A DNA stretch of 64,000 nt from Ruoffia tabacinasalis (GCF_042652985.1 NZ_JBHSHQ010000027.1:62001-126000), one strand, 5' to 3'. Numbered from the stretch's first letter, positions 43,388-52,542 are shown. Notes: generated from the letters alone by a model not told the origin. Numbers and translations: made by a program.

Positions 43388-44656
43388 ATGCATATTCTAG
43401 AAGATTTAGAGTGGCGTGGAGCCATCAATCAACAAACAGACTCCGAAGGTCTGGAAAAATTAACACATAAAAAAGCGATCGGTCTATATTGTGGCGTTGA
43501 CCCGACTGGGGATTCAATGCATATCGGTCATTTAATTCCATTCATGATACTTAAACGATTCCAATTAGCTGGTCATAATCCGGTGGTTGTTATTGGTGGA
43601 GCGACTGGTTCTATTGGTGATCCATCTGGTCGTAGTAGTGAACGTCAATTACAAACTATGGACATTGTTAAAGAGAACGCTAATAAATTAACTCAACAAA
43701 TGGATAAATTATTCTTAAAAGGGGACGCTGAAAATAGCGGCTTCCGTGTTGTAAATAATTACGATTGGTTAAGTGAATTATCTTTATTAGATTTCTTACG
43801 TGACTACGGAAAACACTTTAACATCAATACAATGCTTGCTAAAGATATCGTGGCTTCTCGTTTAGAAACAGGGATTTCATTTACTGAGTTTACATACCAA
43901 ATATTACAATCCATTGATTTCCATTATTTATACAAGAACTTAGATGTTCAATTACAAGTAGGTGGCGCAGACCAATGGGGTAATATTACAGCGGGACTTG
44001 ATTTTATTCGTCGTATGGAAGGTTCTGAAGCAGAAGCCTATGGATTAACCATTCCGTTAATGCTTAAATCTGATGGAACTAAATTTGGTAAATCAGCTGG
44101 AAATGCGATTTGGTTAGACCCAGAAAAAACAACACCTTATGAATTCTACCAATTCTGGATTAACCAACAAGACTCAGATGTTACTAAATTCCTTAAATAC
44201 TTTACTTTCTTATCTAAAGAAGAGATTGAGGCTTTAGAGAAAGAAATTGAAGAAAATCCACACTTACGTGTCGCTCAACGCCGTTTAGCTGAAGAAATTA
44301 CACGCTTTGTCCACAGTCAAGAAGCACTAGATGAAGCGCAACAAATTACTGAAGCTCTCTTTACCGGTGAGGTTGGCCAACTTTCAGCGAAACAAATCGA
44401 AGAAGGTTTCAAAAACATGCCACAATCGACAGTTGCTAGACAATCAGAGAACTTAGCTATTTGGTTAGTTGATACTGGAATTGTTGATTCGAGAAGACAA
44501 TCACGTGAATTTATTAATAACAATGCCATCTCAATCAACGGAGAGAAAATTAATGATGTTGATTATGAGATTGGCCCAGACGATGCGATTGATGGTAAAT
44601 ACATCATTGTTCGTCGCGGTAAAAAGAAATATCATTTAGTTATTTTTGAAGATTAA
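43388..44656 (+). CDS. tyrS: Tyrosyl-tRNA synthetase
   Basis: A class I synthetase of 422 residues, TyrRS type 1. DPTGDSMHIGHLIPF carries the HIGH-like motif, GGADQWGNI the tyrosine/tRNA site, KFGKSAGNAIWLD the KMSKS-like loop, and a C-terminal S4 domain (about 355-420) binds tRNA. AAGGAG lies 8 nt before the ATG. Unlike many Firmicute tyrS genes it has no T-box, only a simple promoter. Confidence 0.96.
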   Translation: MHILEDLEWRGAINQQTDSEGLEKLTHKKAIGLYCGVDPTGDSMHIGHLIPFMILKRFQLAGHNPVVVIGGATGSIGDPSGRSSERQLQTMDIVKENANKLTQQMDKLFLKGDAENSGFRVVNNYDWLSELSLLDFLRDYGKHFNINTMLAKDIVASRLETGISFTEFTYQILQSIDFHYLYKNLDVQLQVGGADQWGNITAGLDFIRRMEGSEAEAYGLTIPLMLKSDGTKFGKSAGNAIWLDPEKTTPYEFYQFWINQQDSDVTKFLKYFTFLSKEEIEALEKEIEENPHLRVAQRRLAEEITRFVHSQEALDEAQQITEALFTGEVGQLSAKQIEEGFKNMPQSTVARQSENLAIWLVDTGIVDSRRQSREFINNNAISINGEKINDVDYEIGPDDAIDGKYIIVRRGKKKYHLVIFED

Positions 44657-44669
44657 TACTTCAGAACAA

Positions 44670-44708
44670 AAAGAAGTCACCTACTTTTAGTAAGTGACTT
44701 CTTTTTTT
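44670..44708 (+). terminator. Terminator after tyrS
   Basis: AAGAAGTCAC (44671-44680) pairs with GTGACTTCTT (44694-44703), with an inner TACT/AGTA stem; CTTTTTTTATT follows. It also abuts the stop codon of the small minus-strand gene. Confidence 0.9.
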
Positions 44709-44883
44709 ATTCGTTCCAATTTTCTGGACTCCAACTTGCACCATCAAGTTTCCCTTTATGGTTTTCGATGCGTTTCTCTTGCTCTTTAAACAAACTCATC
44801 GCAGCGACTAATAAAGCTTTGGTTGGATAATCTGTTGCTTTCTCCACCCAATCACTATGGTAATCATCATATTGTGTATTCAT
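44707..44883 (-). CDS. Small hypothetical protein, 58 residues
   Basis: An ORF starting MNTQYDDYHSDWVEKATDYP and ending SWSPENWNE, with GGAGGG about 6 nt before the ATG. It begins 13 nt after the flavodoxin-fold gene, in the same spacing as the other genes of this operon. The protein is hydrophilic and Trp-rich for its size (3 Trp), with no signal peptide or membrane segment. I do not recognise the family. The good ribosome-binding site and tight spacing support a real gene. Confidence 0.72.
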   Translation of the reverse strand: MNTQYDDYHSDWVEKATDYPTKALLVAAMSLFKEQEKRIENHKGKLDGASWSPENWNE

Positions 44884-44896
44884 TGAATCACCCTCC

Positions 44897-45598
44897 CTAC
44901 CAACGATCAGTTAAAGTGAATAATTCACTTACTTCATCCGCTTGATCTTCTAGAGTTTGCTTCCACAAATCAAATAGAATTTCGTTTTCTGCTGATAAGT
45001 TTAATTGCTCAGCTTTAATGGTTTCTAATTTTTCTAACAAGTAGCGCTGATAAGTTAAATAACTTAAATGCGTGCCTTCTTCTAAATAACAAGCGTATTG
45101 ATACATTAACTCCATCTTCTCTGGTTCGCTCATATAAGCAAATTGGTGAACAGAGAAGATTGGTAAGTACGTCATATTAAAGTAGTTTGCCAGTGATTCA
45201 TATGGTGATAGTACTTCTGACAATGTCCGTTTCTCTCGCCCACCTGCTTGATACTGACTTTCCTTCACACCTGCCACAACGACTAAACCTAATTCCTTGT
45301 GCGCTAATTGTCTAGCAAACCGGTCGTTTGTTTGTCTATCTTCAATGACCGTATCTAACCACAGTTTCATGATTGCTGGCGCTTGATACCAATAAAGATG
45401 GAATTGAAAGATAATTCGGTCATACTCTAATAGACGCGCTTGTTCTGATTCAACATTGAATAACCCATTTTGGTCAAATTCACTTTGTAAATCTACATAA
45501 GTAGCCTCTGTGATATGTTTACCTGAACTTAATAAAAACTGCTGACTACTCGAAGTCGCAACATCTGGGTGGGCTACATAAACAATCGTTTTACTCAT
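44897..45598 (-). CDS. Flavodoxin-fold NAD(P)H dehydrogenase (quinone), KefF/MdaB-like
   Basis: A 233-residue protein of the flavodoxin_2 family. It starts KTIVYVAHPDVATSSSQQFL (nucleotide-fold phosphate loop), then IIFQFHLYWYQAPAIMKLWLDTVIE, and VVVAGVKESQYQAGGREKRTLSEVLSPYESLANYFNMTYLPIF, the regions lining FMN and the active site. Members reduce quinones or electrophiles with two electrons. AGGAGG precedes the ATG. It lies in one operon with a two-component system and a membrane-anchored unknown. Confidence 0.83.
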   Translation of the reverse strand: MSKTIVYVAHPDVATSSSQQFLLSSGKHITEATYVDLQSEFDQNGLFNVESEQARLLEYDRIIFQFHLYWYQAPAIMKLWLDTVIEDRQTNDRFARQLAHKELGLVVVAGVKESQYQAGGREKRTLSEVLSPYESLANYFNMTYLPIFSVHQFAYMSEPEKMELMYQYACYLEEGTHLSYLTYQRYLLEKLETIKAEQLNLSAENEILFDLWKQTLEDQADEVSELFTLTDRW

Positions 45599-45612
45599 TC
45601 AATCCTCCTAAG

Positions 45613-46401
45613 TTATTCTCCTACAAATAGGCGCTTTAAATATGGAGATATCTCCATAGCGCTTTGTAATTCTTGATGGTTCGCTACATCAATATTACTG
45701 GTATTTATTTCCTCGATTAACTCTCTTGCATAGCTTTGAAAAGCATCATTTAGTTTAGTCAATAACGTTTGATTGTACACTAAGGCATATGCCTCTTCTG
45801 CTTCCTTCACTCCACGGGCTATGACTTCGAAATACCCATCCGTCACAGGAATAAACTTTAAATTATTTAACGTCGTTATCGCTGTTTCGTAATTTAACGT
45901 TTGGGTTAAAGCATCGTCAATGAGTAAATTGATTGTTTCTTGAAAGTAATCCTCTGTCTCTTGAAAGCGGTAAGGATCAACCGTTTCAAGTAAAGTGTAA
46001 TAGTCAATATTTTCAACATAAGGGACATTACTATTGACGTGTCCACCAGTGATTACAGGTTCAACGTACATTGCATTTACTTCATCGCGAGCGAAATACC
46101 GCCGATGTAAATCATTATACGCTTGGATTTGTTTCGGTCCAAGAGCTTCTGATTCCTCTAAGTCGTTTAAGTGCGAGCGGATATTCACAAGATCCTCTTC
46201 GTTCATATCTTCAATAATAAAGCCTGTTTCTTTATCAAAGTAATATTGATCAATTTGTTGAGTGACTCCTTGAGCATAAGCTTCTTGGTGATGGATGTTT
46301 TTCACTTGATGCTGTGAATACAAAAAGAAACTTAATTGAATGATTACCGCAACAAGTATAATACAGGCCAATGAGACTAAAATTTTTGCTTGCTTCGTCA
46401 T
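45613..46401 (-). CDS. Membrane-anchored protein of unknown function
   Basis: A 262-residue protein with an N-terminal uncleaved signal-anchor (about 7-28, ILVSLACIILVAVIIQLSFF) and an extracellular domain rich in acidic residues and helix-forming sequence. The single early Cys is inside the helix and not in a lipobox. I recognise no family. It starts 11 nt after the histidine kinase gene, so it is cotranscribed and may modulate the kinase or be its output. Confidence 0.65.
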   Translation of the reverse strand: MTKQAKILVSLACIILVAVIIQLSFFLYSQHQVKNIHHQEAYAQGVTQQIDQYYFDKETGFIIEDMNEEDLVNIRSHLNDLEESEALGPKQIQAYNDLHRRYFARDEVNAMYVEPVITGGHVNSNVPYVENIDYYTLLETVDPYRFQETEDYFQETINLLIDDALTQTLNYETAITTLNNLKFIPVTDGYFEVIARGVKEAEEAYALVYNQTLLTKLNDAFQSYARELIEEINTSNIDVANHQELQSAMEISPYLKRLFVGE

Positions 46402-46412
46402 GACGGTTCCTT

Positions 46413-47828
46413 TCAGAGTTTACTTTCTTTTTTATGTGGTAACTTCACAGTGAATACTGAACCCTTACCTAATTCACTGTCGACTTCTATATTACCTTGG
46501 TGAGCTTCAATAAGTGATTGAACGACAGATAAACCAATGCCTGATTCGCCAAATTCGGTATTTTTCCTTGATTCATCCACTTTATAGAATCGTTCCCAAA
46601 TACTCTTTAGATGTGCCGGATCGATTCCGATACCCTGGTCGATAACTTTAATTTCACTATACTCTTCTTGCATCTTCCCTTGAAGAATAATATCACTGTC
46701 TTCAGAGAATTGAATGGCATTAGTAACGAGGTTAATGAGAATTTGAATTATTCGGTCATAATCTGCCCACACAATTAAGCCCTCTTCTGCTTCAACTAAA
46801 ATATTAATATTTTTCTTAGCTGCTTTCCGTGATAATTGTTCTTTAATTTGGTCTAGAAGTTTATTTCCGTCATTCTCTTGTTTAGCTAAGACGAATTGAT
46901 GGCTACGGATTTTTTCGTAGTCTAAGTTTTCATTGACTAATCGAGTCAGTCTTTGCGTTTCCCGTTGAATCAATTCTAAGCTTCGTCCTCGTTGCTTCTC
47001 TGGAATCATATTATGCTGTAAGCCTTCCAGAAGTCCGCTCATCGTTGTCAGTGGTGTCCGCATTTCATGAGCAACATCCATCATGAATTGACGTCTTAAA
47101 CCTTCTTGTCTCTTTATTTCTTCTTGCGACTCCATTAGTGAATGTGACATCTTTTGGAAATCCCTTGATAAATCTCCAAACTCATCGTGACCATCCGTTG
47201 CTATCGTTACATCGTAATTTCCCTGACCAATTTGTCTAGTTGCATATTGGAGGCGATGGATTTTACGTGTTTGTAGGATTGAATAAACTGTACTAATAAT
47301 AATCCCCATAATAATCGCTAAGATTAGTGATATAAATATATTCTGTCTGACTGCATCGAGTCTTGCTTGTAGGTCATCTAATGGAGCCGCCAAACTAATA
47401 AAGCCTGATGGAAATTCCCCAACATCATGATGGGGTAGATAAACAGTTAAGTAAGGTTCGACTTCGCCGTTTTGGTTATAACGGTCTACTGTTCGGAAAC
47501 CAAGATACTGGCCGGATTGAATTAATTGCAACTCTTCTTGTGATAAATTTGCATCAAAGCGTTGATCATAAATCGGGTAAATCGTTCTTCCGTCAGATAA
47601 ATACACTTGAATAACAATATTCTCACTTGCTAATAACTGAGATGTTCTCACTAAATCATTCCGTGAAAAGTTATTATTAACGATGTTATACCCGTAATTT
47701 AGTAATTGTTGCTCCCGTGTTTGTTCAATCTCAGTCGTCATCTCATCTTCAATTCGATAAGCGAAAAGCGCAACCGTTGCAATAATGACTAATAAAAATG
47801 CAATCAGCTGTTGCCATAAAACCTTCAT
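46413..47828 (-). CDS. Sensor histidine kinase with extracellular sensor domain
   Basis: The 471-residue kinase has membrane helices at about 5-23 and 163-184, with an extracellular loop of about 140 residues between them (PAS/Cache-like by length). HAMP lies at 185-238, HisKA with H254 in VAHEMRTPLTTMSGLLEGL, and HATPase with NLVTNAIQFS, DQGIGIDP and FGESGIGLSVVQSL. It overlaps the response-regulator stop by one base (TAATG). Confidence 0.93.
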   Translation of the reverse strand: MKVLWQQLIAFLLVIIATVALFAYRIEDEMTTEIEQTREQQLLNYGYNIVNNNFSRNDLVRTSQLLASENIVIQVYLSDGRTIYPIYDQRFDANLSQEELQLIQSGQYLGFRTVDRYNQNGEVEPYLTVYLPHHDVGEFPSGFISLAAPLDDLQARLDAVRQNIFISLILAIIMGIIISTVYSILQTRKIHRLQYATRQIGQGNYDVTIATDGHDEFGDLSRDFQKMSHSLMESQEEIKRQEGLRRQFMMDVAHEMRTPLTTMSGLLEGLQHNMIPEKQRGRSLELIQRETQRLTRLVNENLDYEKIRSHQFVLAKQENDGNKLLDQIKEQLSRKAAKKNINILVEAEEGLIVWADYDRIIQILINLVTNAIQFSEDSDIILQGKMQEEYSEIKVIDQGIGIDPAHLKSIWERFYKVDESRKNTEFGESGIGLSVVQSLIEAHQGNIEVDSELGKGSVFTVKLPHKKESKL

Positions 47829-48547
47829 TATTCCTCACCAGGTGCTTCGTATTTATAACCGACTCCCCAGACTGTTTGAATAATTTGTGGACCCACTTGT
47901 TCAATTTTTTGACGTAATTTCTTAATATGTGCATCAACGGTACGTTCATCGCCGAAGAATGGGTCTTCCCAAAGACTTGTTAATAAATCTTCACGGCTAA
48001 ATACTCGTTTAGGATGCTCTGTAAATGCGACAAGTAAGTCAAATTCTTTCGGTGTAAGATTCTCAATAGGATTGTCTTTGTAATAAGCTTCGCGTGTTGA
48101 TGTATTGATATGGATAATTTCTGTTTCAACATCAAATTCTGAAGCTGTCTCAACTTCCGCTTCTTGAGTCGGTGTTACTTGAGCTCGACGGTGTAATGCT
48201 TTCATACGAGCAAGTAATGTAATCGGGCTGAAGGGTTTTGTTACATAATCATCTGCCCCAATTTCAAGCCCAATCACTTGATCACTTTCTGAATCTCTTG
48301 CTGTTAACATTATAATCGGTGTTTCCTTAGATATTTTTCGAATGTTGTGGCAGATTTGCATGCCATCCATTGAAGGGAGATTTAAGTCTAATATCACGAT
48401 ATCCCACTTCGTTGGATTGATTTTATACGCTTCGTAGCCTTCTGCCCCGTCCTGATGAAAGGTTGCTTCATAGCCTTCATTCTCAAAAAACATCGACATC
48501 ATTTCGCTCACTGATTCATTATCTTCTATCATTAAAACGTTCATCAT
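47828..48547 (-). CDS. OmpR-family response regulator
   Basis: A 239-residue regulator from the ATG of MMNVLMIEDNE, 9 nt after GGAGG; a longer open frame upstream is unlikely. D54 in VILDLNLPSMDG is the phospho-acceptor, and YVTKPFSP has the conserved lysine. A linker of about 25 residues leads to a winged helix (NLTPKEFDLLVAFTEHPKRVFSREDLL, ERTVDAHIKKLRQKI). First gene of the five-gene operon ending at 44707. Confidence 0.93.
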   Translation of the reverse strand: MMNVLMIEDNESVSEMMSMFFENEGYEATFHQDGAEGYEAYKINPTKWDIVILDLNLPSMDGMQICHNIRKISKETPIIMLTARDSESDQVIGLEIGADDYVTKPFSPITLLARMKALHRRAQVTPTQEAEVETASEFDVETEIIHINTSTREAYYKDNPIENLTPKEFDLLVAFTEHPKRVFSREDLLTSLWEDPFFGDERTVDAHIKKLRQKIEQVGPQIIQTVWGVGYKYEAPGEE

Positions 48548-48592
48548 TGTTTCCTGCCTCCTTTTGCACAGTCCTTGTGCCTTGTAGTCATT

Positions 48593-48622
48593 ATTATACA
48601 TGAATTTGATGATTTTAAGCAA
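48593..48622 (-). promoter_or_regulatory. Possible promoter of the five-gene two-component operon
   Basis: Minus-strand TTGCTT (plus 48617-48622) and a perfect TATAAT (plus 48593-48598), 18 bp apart. A small GCACA/TGTGC hairpin lies in the short 5' UTR. Confidence 0.55.
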
Positions 48623-48680
48623 TTTGAATCCATTATCCCCCATCTCTTCATAATATTCACAATTTCGTCATATTTGCACG

Positions 48681-48781
48681 CAAAAAAATGCTCAATATAA
48701 TCTACCTTCGTATTTACCTACGTCACTTTTTTGGGAGGTTGGAATATACGTAAATAAAAAGGTATCGATTATATTAAGCAT
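48681..48781 (-). terminator. Long-stem terminator after ssb
   Basis: The arms 48688-48708 and 48759-48781 pair over about 20 bp with small bulges, and an inner TATTTAC/GTAAATA stem extends it; the loop is about 32 nt. On the minus strand the structure ends GAGCATTTTTTTGCG, a clear U-tract. The stem and loop are longer than in most intrinsic terminators. Confidence 0.65.
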
Positions 48782-48870
48782 CTTTAGAGGTTTATAAATT
48801 AGGCTTTGGTACTTTTGAATAATATACTTTACTGGGGTTTATGAATGAAAATACAGAATTACATTTTTTA

Positions 48871-49293
48871 TTAGTTCATCACAGCGCGAATGCTTTCTTC
48901 ATCAATTTGTATATCCGCACTTTGAGTTTGCTCAACTTGATTATTGTCGGTTTGCTTTTGTTTTGAGTCGTCTGAATCCCGTGATTGCAATAAAGTTAGT
49001 TCTTCAACAAGACATTCAATAACGTAACGGTCATTATTATCGCTGTCTGTGTATTTGCGACTTTGCATCTTACCAGTGATGGCAATTTGTTGCCCTTTGG
49101 CTGTATAGTTATGCAACAAATCAGCAAGATGGTTCCAAGCGACAAATGGAATAAAATCAGCTCGGCGTTCACCGTTTGCATCTTTTTGGTAATGATTGAT
49201 CGCAATAACATTATTAACAACACGACCATTTTGACCAACTTTATTACGTTTAACATCTCGTACAATTCTTCCAACATACATTGCTTTATTCAA
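48871..49293 (-). CDS. ssb: Single-stranded DNA-binding protein
   Basis: An OB-fold SSB of 140 residues: MNKAMYVGRIVRDVKR, INHYQKDANGERRADFIPFVAWNHLADLLHNYTAKGQQIAITGKMQSRKY. It is followed by a polar tail that lacks the usual acidic DDDLPF-type end, finishing IDEESIRAVMN. A TTG start 6 nt after GGGGTG fits the family start; an in-frame GTG overlaps that site. It is not in an rpsF-ssb-rpsR operon, so it is probably an accessory SSB like B. subtilis SsbB. Confidence 0.85.
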   Translation of the reverse strand: MNKAMYVGRIVRDVKRNKVGQNGRVVNNVIAINHYQKDANGERRADFIPFVAWNHLADLLHNYTAKGQQIAITGKMQSRKYTDSDNNDRYVIECLVEELTLLQSRDSDDSKQKQTDNNQVEQTQSADIQIDEESIRAVMN

Positions 49294-49396
49294 AAAAATC
49301 ACCCCTTTCTTTTTGGTCTATATATATATACGTAAAAAAGGGGCGATTCCATTATTTTATTTTCAAATTTACATAAACTTTACATAAAATTTACAA

Positions 49397-50326
49397 TTAA
49401 CCGATTTCTTCTGCCATTTTCACAATTTTTCTTAAGCGGTGATTCACACCAGATTTGGAAATTGGTCCACCAGGTATTTGCTCTCCAAGTTCTTTTAAGC
49501 TCATATCCGGGTTGCTTAATCTAAATTCTGCCATGACTTTTAATTTGTCAGGTAAAGTTGTTAAACCTTGATAATCGTCAATTAAACGAATCGCTTCAAG
49601 CTGACGTTGAGATGCATCAATCGTTTTATTCATATTCGCATTCTCACAGTTTACTAATCGATTCACTGAATTACGCATATCGCGAACGATACGAATATCT
49701 TCGAAGCGTAATACAGCACTTGATGCGCCAATAATCGCTAAGAAATCTGAGATTTTCTCAGCTTCTTTTAGATAAGTTATATAGCCATTTCGGCGATTAA
49801 TTGTTTTTGCATTTAAATCAAAATCATTCATCATTTGACAAATATCTTTATTATGTTCGTCATAACTTGAATAAATTTCCAAGTGATAATTATTTGACTC
49901 AGGGTTATTTACCGAACCGCCAGCTAAAAATGCACCACGTAAGTATGAACGTTTCTTTTGTTCATTCTCGGTAATATCACTTGTAACTTTTGTGTTCAAT
50001 CCAATGCCAAGCATATCTAGAATATTTAAATCTTCTAAAATTTCTTTCACTCTAATACGACAACGTACTATATATACATTGTTCTTCTTCAGCTTCATCT
50101 TGCGACGAACAATTAATTCACCTTCAACTTCATAATGATCTTTTAAAAGTGTATAAATTCGACGCGCGATTGCTGCATTCTCACTTTGAATATTCAAAAT
50201 GAATTTTTGTTGATATATACTTACAGCACCATTCATTCGAATCAGCGCAGTAAGTTCCGCTTTTGCATGCTCACGGTGTACTTCTAATAGCGTACATTCT
50301 TTTTTTACGTCTGAAGCAAATGTCAT
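49397..50326 (-). CDS. whiA: WhiA family DNA-binding protein
   Basis: A 309-residue conserved Gram-positive protein with a LAGLIDADG-type N-terminal fold (RSYLRGAFLAGGSVNNPESNNYHLEI) and a C-terminal HTH (MSLKELGEQIPGGPISKSGVNHRLRKI). It is linked to sporulation in actinobacteria and to division and chromosome segregation in B. subtilis. It ends the rapZ-yvcK-whiA cluster. RBS GAGGTGAGG. Confidence 0.95.
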   Translation of the reverse strand: MTFASDVKKECTLLEVHREHAKAELTALIRMNGAVSIYQQKFILNIQSENAAIARRIYTLLKDHYEVEGELIVRRKMKLKKNNVYIVRCRIRVKEILEDLNILDMLGIGLNTKVTSDITENEQKKRSYLRGAFLAGGSVNNPESNNYHLEIYSSYDEHNKDICQMMNDFDLNAKTINRRNGYITYLKEAEKISDFLAIIGASSAVLRFEDIRIVRDMRNSVNRLVNCENANMNKTIDASQRQLEAIRLIDDYQGLTTLPDKLKVMAEFRLSNPDMSLKELGEQIPGGPISKSGVNHRLRKIVKMAEEIG

Positions 50327-50352
50327 CGTGCCTCACCTCTCTATCTTTATTA

Positions 50353-51372
50353 CTATTGTGTCTTTTCTACTTTTCGGGGGGATAATTTTAAAGAATTTAA
50401 CAAGTAGCCTAATTCTTCGACAACTTTCTCTGTATCATGATATGCCCCACCATGTTTCATACTTAAGAATTCGCTAGAGATGACTCGACAGTCTTCTTTA
50501 CGAATGCCTTCAAAATCATGTTTAACTTGTAATAAATATTCTTCGTTTGGTTGTGTTCTAATATAATCTTCAGGGACTTCCGTTGTATTCACTAGAACTG
50601 TATCAATAAATTTATTATTCAAATGCTGATGGAGAACTTCTACATGATCCGCATCGGTAAAGTTCTCAGTCTCACCAAATTGAGTCATAATGTTACAGAT
50701 GTAGACAACTTCAGCATTTGTCTTGACAATGGCTTCACCAATCTCTTTAATCATTAAGTTTGGCAAGATACTTGTGTAAAGACTTCCTGGACCTAGGATA
50801 ATCATATCCGCATCCATGATGGCATCAACCACACGGGGCGAAGCTTCTAAGGCTTCTTCTCCTTCAGTTGTTGTGACTAATACTTCTTTTATCTTCTTGC
50901 GGTGAGAAGCAATGCTTGACTCTCCAACTGCAATGGTTCCATCTTCAAATAAAGCATTCAGTACTAGTGGCTCTTGAGCTGCTGGTAATATCTGTCCCTG
51001 AATATGCATCCATTTTGATAACATGTCGATAGCATCTTGCATTGAACCATGCATTTCTTTTAAGGCAGCAATCAACAAGTTCCCGATCGCGTGACCAGCT
51101 AGAAAATCATCCGTGGATTCAAAGCGATATTGAAATAAATCAATAAACTCTGGTTCGCGTGCCGATAAGGCACTCATACAATTTCGAATATCTCCGGGAG
51201 GTACCACATTAATATAGTCTCTAATCACTCCACTACTTCCACCGTCATCAGCAACAGTAACTATAGCAGAAATACTTGCATTCAAATGTTTTAACCCTCG
51301 AAGTATTACCGGAAGGCCAGTCCCTCCCCCGATAACCGCCACTTTATAGCGTGGATTGGCTTTTTCGCTCAT
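50353..51372 (-). CDS. yvcK: YvcK/GlmR-type uridine diphosphate sugar-binding regulator
   Basis: A 339-residue CofD-like Rossmann protein: VAVIGGGTGLPVILRGLK, TVADDGGSSGVIRDY and LGPGSLYTSILPNLM. In B. subtilis it controls carbon flow to peptidoglycan precursors by stimulating GlmS and is needed on gluconeogenic substrates. Its ATG overlaps the rapZ stop (ATGA). Confidence 0.94.
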   Translation of the reverse strand: MSEKANPRYKVAVIGGGTGLPVILRGLKHLNASISAIVTVADDGGSSGVIRDYINVVPPGDIRNCMSALSAREPEFIDLFQYRFESTDDFLAGHAIGNLLIAALKEMHGSMQDAIDMLSKWMHIQGQILPAAQEPLVLNALFEDGTIAVGESSIASHRKKIKEVLVTTTEGEEALEASPRVVDAIMDADMIILGPGSLYTSILPNLMIKEIGEAIVKTNAEVVYICNIMTQFGETENFTDADHVEVLHQHLNNKFIDTVLVNTTEVPEDYIRTQPNEEYLLQVKHDFEGIRKEDCRVISSEFLSMKHGGAYHDTEKVVEELGYLLNSLKLSPRKVEKTQ

Positions 51373-52256
51373 GATCGATTAACCGATTCCTTGTTTTTTA
51401 ATTTATCGCGGTGTGAGACATTCACCACGTAATGATCATTTTCTAATTCTTGACCCATTCTCTTAGCTAAGGCAACTGAACGGTGTTTACCACCCGTACA
51501 TCCGATAGCGATTGTCACGCTTGATTTACCTTCTTTTTTATAACCAGGTAAACAGTATTTAATTAAATTCATAAATCGTGAATAAAATTCTTCTGTCTCC
51601 GGTTGCTTCATGACGTAGTCATACACTTCTGTATCAAGACCCGTTTTAGGTCTTAGTTCGTCAACATAATGTGGGTTCGGTAGAAAACGCACATCCATCA
51701 CAATATCTGCATCAATGGGCACACCAAATTTAAAGCCAAATGAAACCATTTCAATGTGGAAAGGTTGATATGTATCGGAAGCAAAGACTTCGATAATCTT
51801 CTCTCTTAATTGTCTTGGTGATAAATCTGTTGTGTTAACAATCATTTGTGAACGCGCTCGAATGTCACTTAACATCTCACGTTCTTTTTGAATTCCTGTA
51901 ATGGTTCTTTCTTGTGTTGCCAAAGGATGCTTTCTGCGTGTTTCTTTATATCTAGATACTAAGGCTTGGTCATCGGCTTCTAAGAAGACAATGCGCGTTG
52001 TAATGAATTGAGTGTTATCCATCTTGCCAATAACATTCTCTAATTCACTAAAGAATTCGCGTGTTCGTAAGTCAATCACAAGCGCAATTCGTGTAATTTT
52101 CCCTGATTCTTTCATTAATTCCCAAAATGTAGGAAGTAAATTTGGTGGCATGTTGTCGATGCAATAATAACCTAAGTCTTCAAAACTTTGGACTGCGACA
52201 GTTTTTCCCGCCCCACTCATTCCGGTAATTATTACTAATTCTAATGTATCAGACAT
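51369..52256 (-). CDS. rapZ: RapZ/YvcJ nucleotide-binding protein
   Basis: A 295-residue P-loop protein: ITGMSGAGKTVAVQSFEDLGYYCIDN, with VIDLRTREF and a C-terminal GCTGGKHRSVALA phosphate-binding motif. In E. coli RapZ tunes glmS through small RNAs. In Firmicutes YvcJ hydrolyses nucleotides and affects competence. It is the first gene of rapZ-yvcK-whiA. RBS AGAGGCGAG. Confidence 0.94.
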   Translation of the reverse strand: MSDTLELVIITGMSGAGKTVAVQSFEDLGYYCIDNMPPNLLPTFWELMKESGKITRIALVIDLRTREFFSELENVIGKMDNTQFITTRIVFLEADDQALVSRYKETRRKHPLATQERTITGIQKEREMLSDIRARSQMIVNTTDLSPRQLREKIIEVFASDTYQPFHIEMVSFGFKFGVPIDADIVMDVRFLPNPHYVDELRPKTGLDTEVYDYVMKQPETEEFYSRFMNLIKYCLPGYKKEGKSSVTIAIGCTGGKHRSVALAKRMGQELENDHYVVNVSHRDKLKNKESVNRS

Positions 52257-52405
52257 GCATCTCGCCTCTTTCCCTTGATTTAAATATATTATATCACAAT
52301 CATATTGATTTTATTATGATTATCGTTTGAATATTCTATTCGTCTAAATTTGCTTACTTATATTATCAGTAATCGTCTAGTAAAAGCAATTCATTTTATT
52401 TCTTT

Positions 52406-52517
52406 AAATAAAAATCCAAACGATAATTAATCGAATACAAACTCCATTCACCGCATCATTCTAATCGAAAGATATGCACAGATTGAAGCCAATACTCAGA
52501 TTAATCATCATTTGGAT
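52406..52517 (-). terminator. Long-arm terminator after pgcA
   Basis: Arms 52414-52432 and 52499-52517 are inverted over 19 positions (17 identical), around a 66-nt region that itself holds a small GCAT/ATGC hairpin. The minus strand continues GGATTTTTATTT. It is about 25 nt after the pgcA stop codon. Confidence 0.6.
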
Positions 52518-52542
52518 ACTCTTATTTATACTAATTCAATTG

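Larger units (their letters stand above)
48548..48870. other. Intergenic region between ssb and the response-regulator gene
   Basis: It contains the response-regulator promoter (48593-48622) and a long terminator hairpin after ssb (48681-48781). I see no gene; 48782-48870 is plain AT-rich DNA. Confidence 0.6.
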
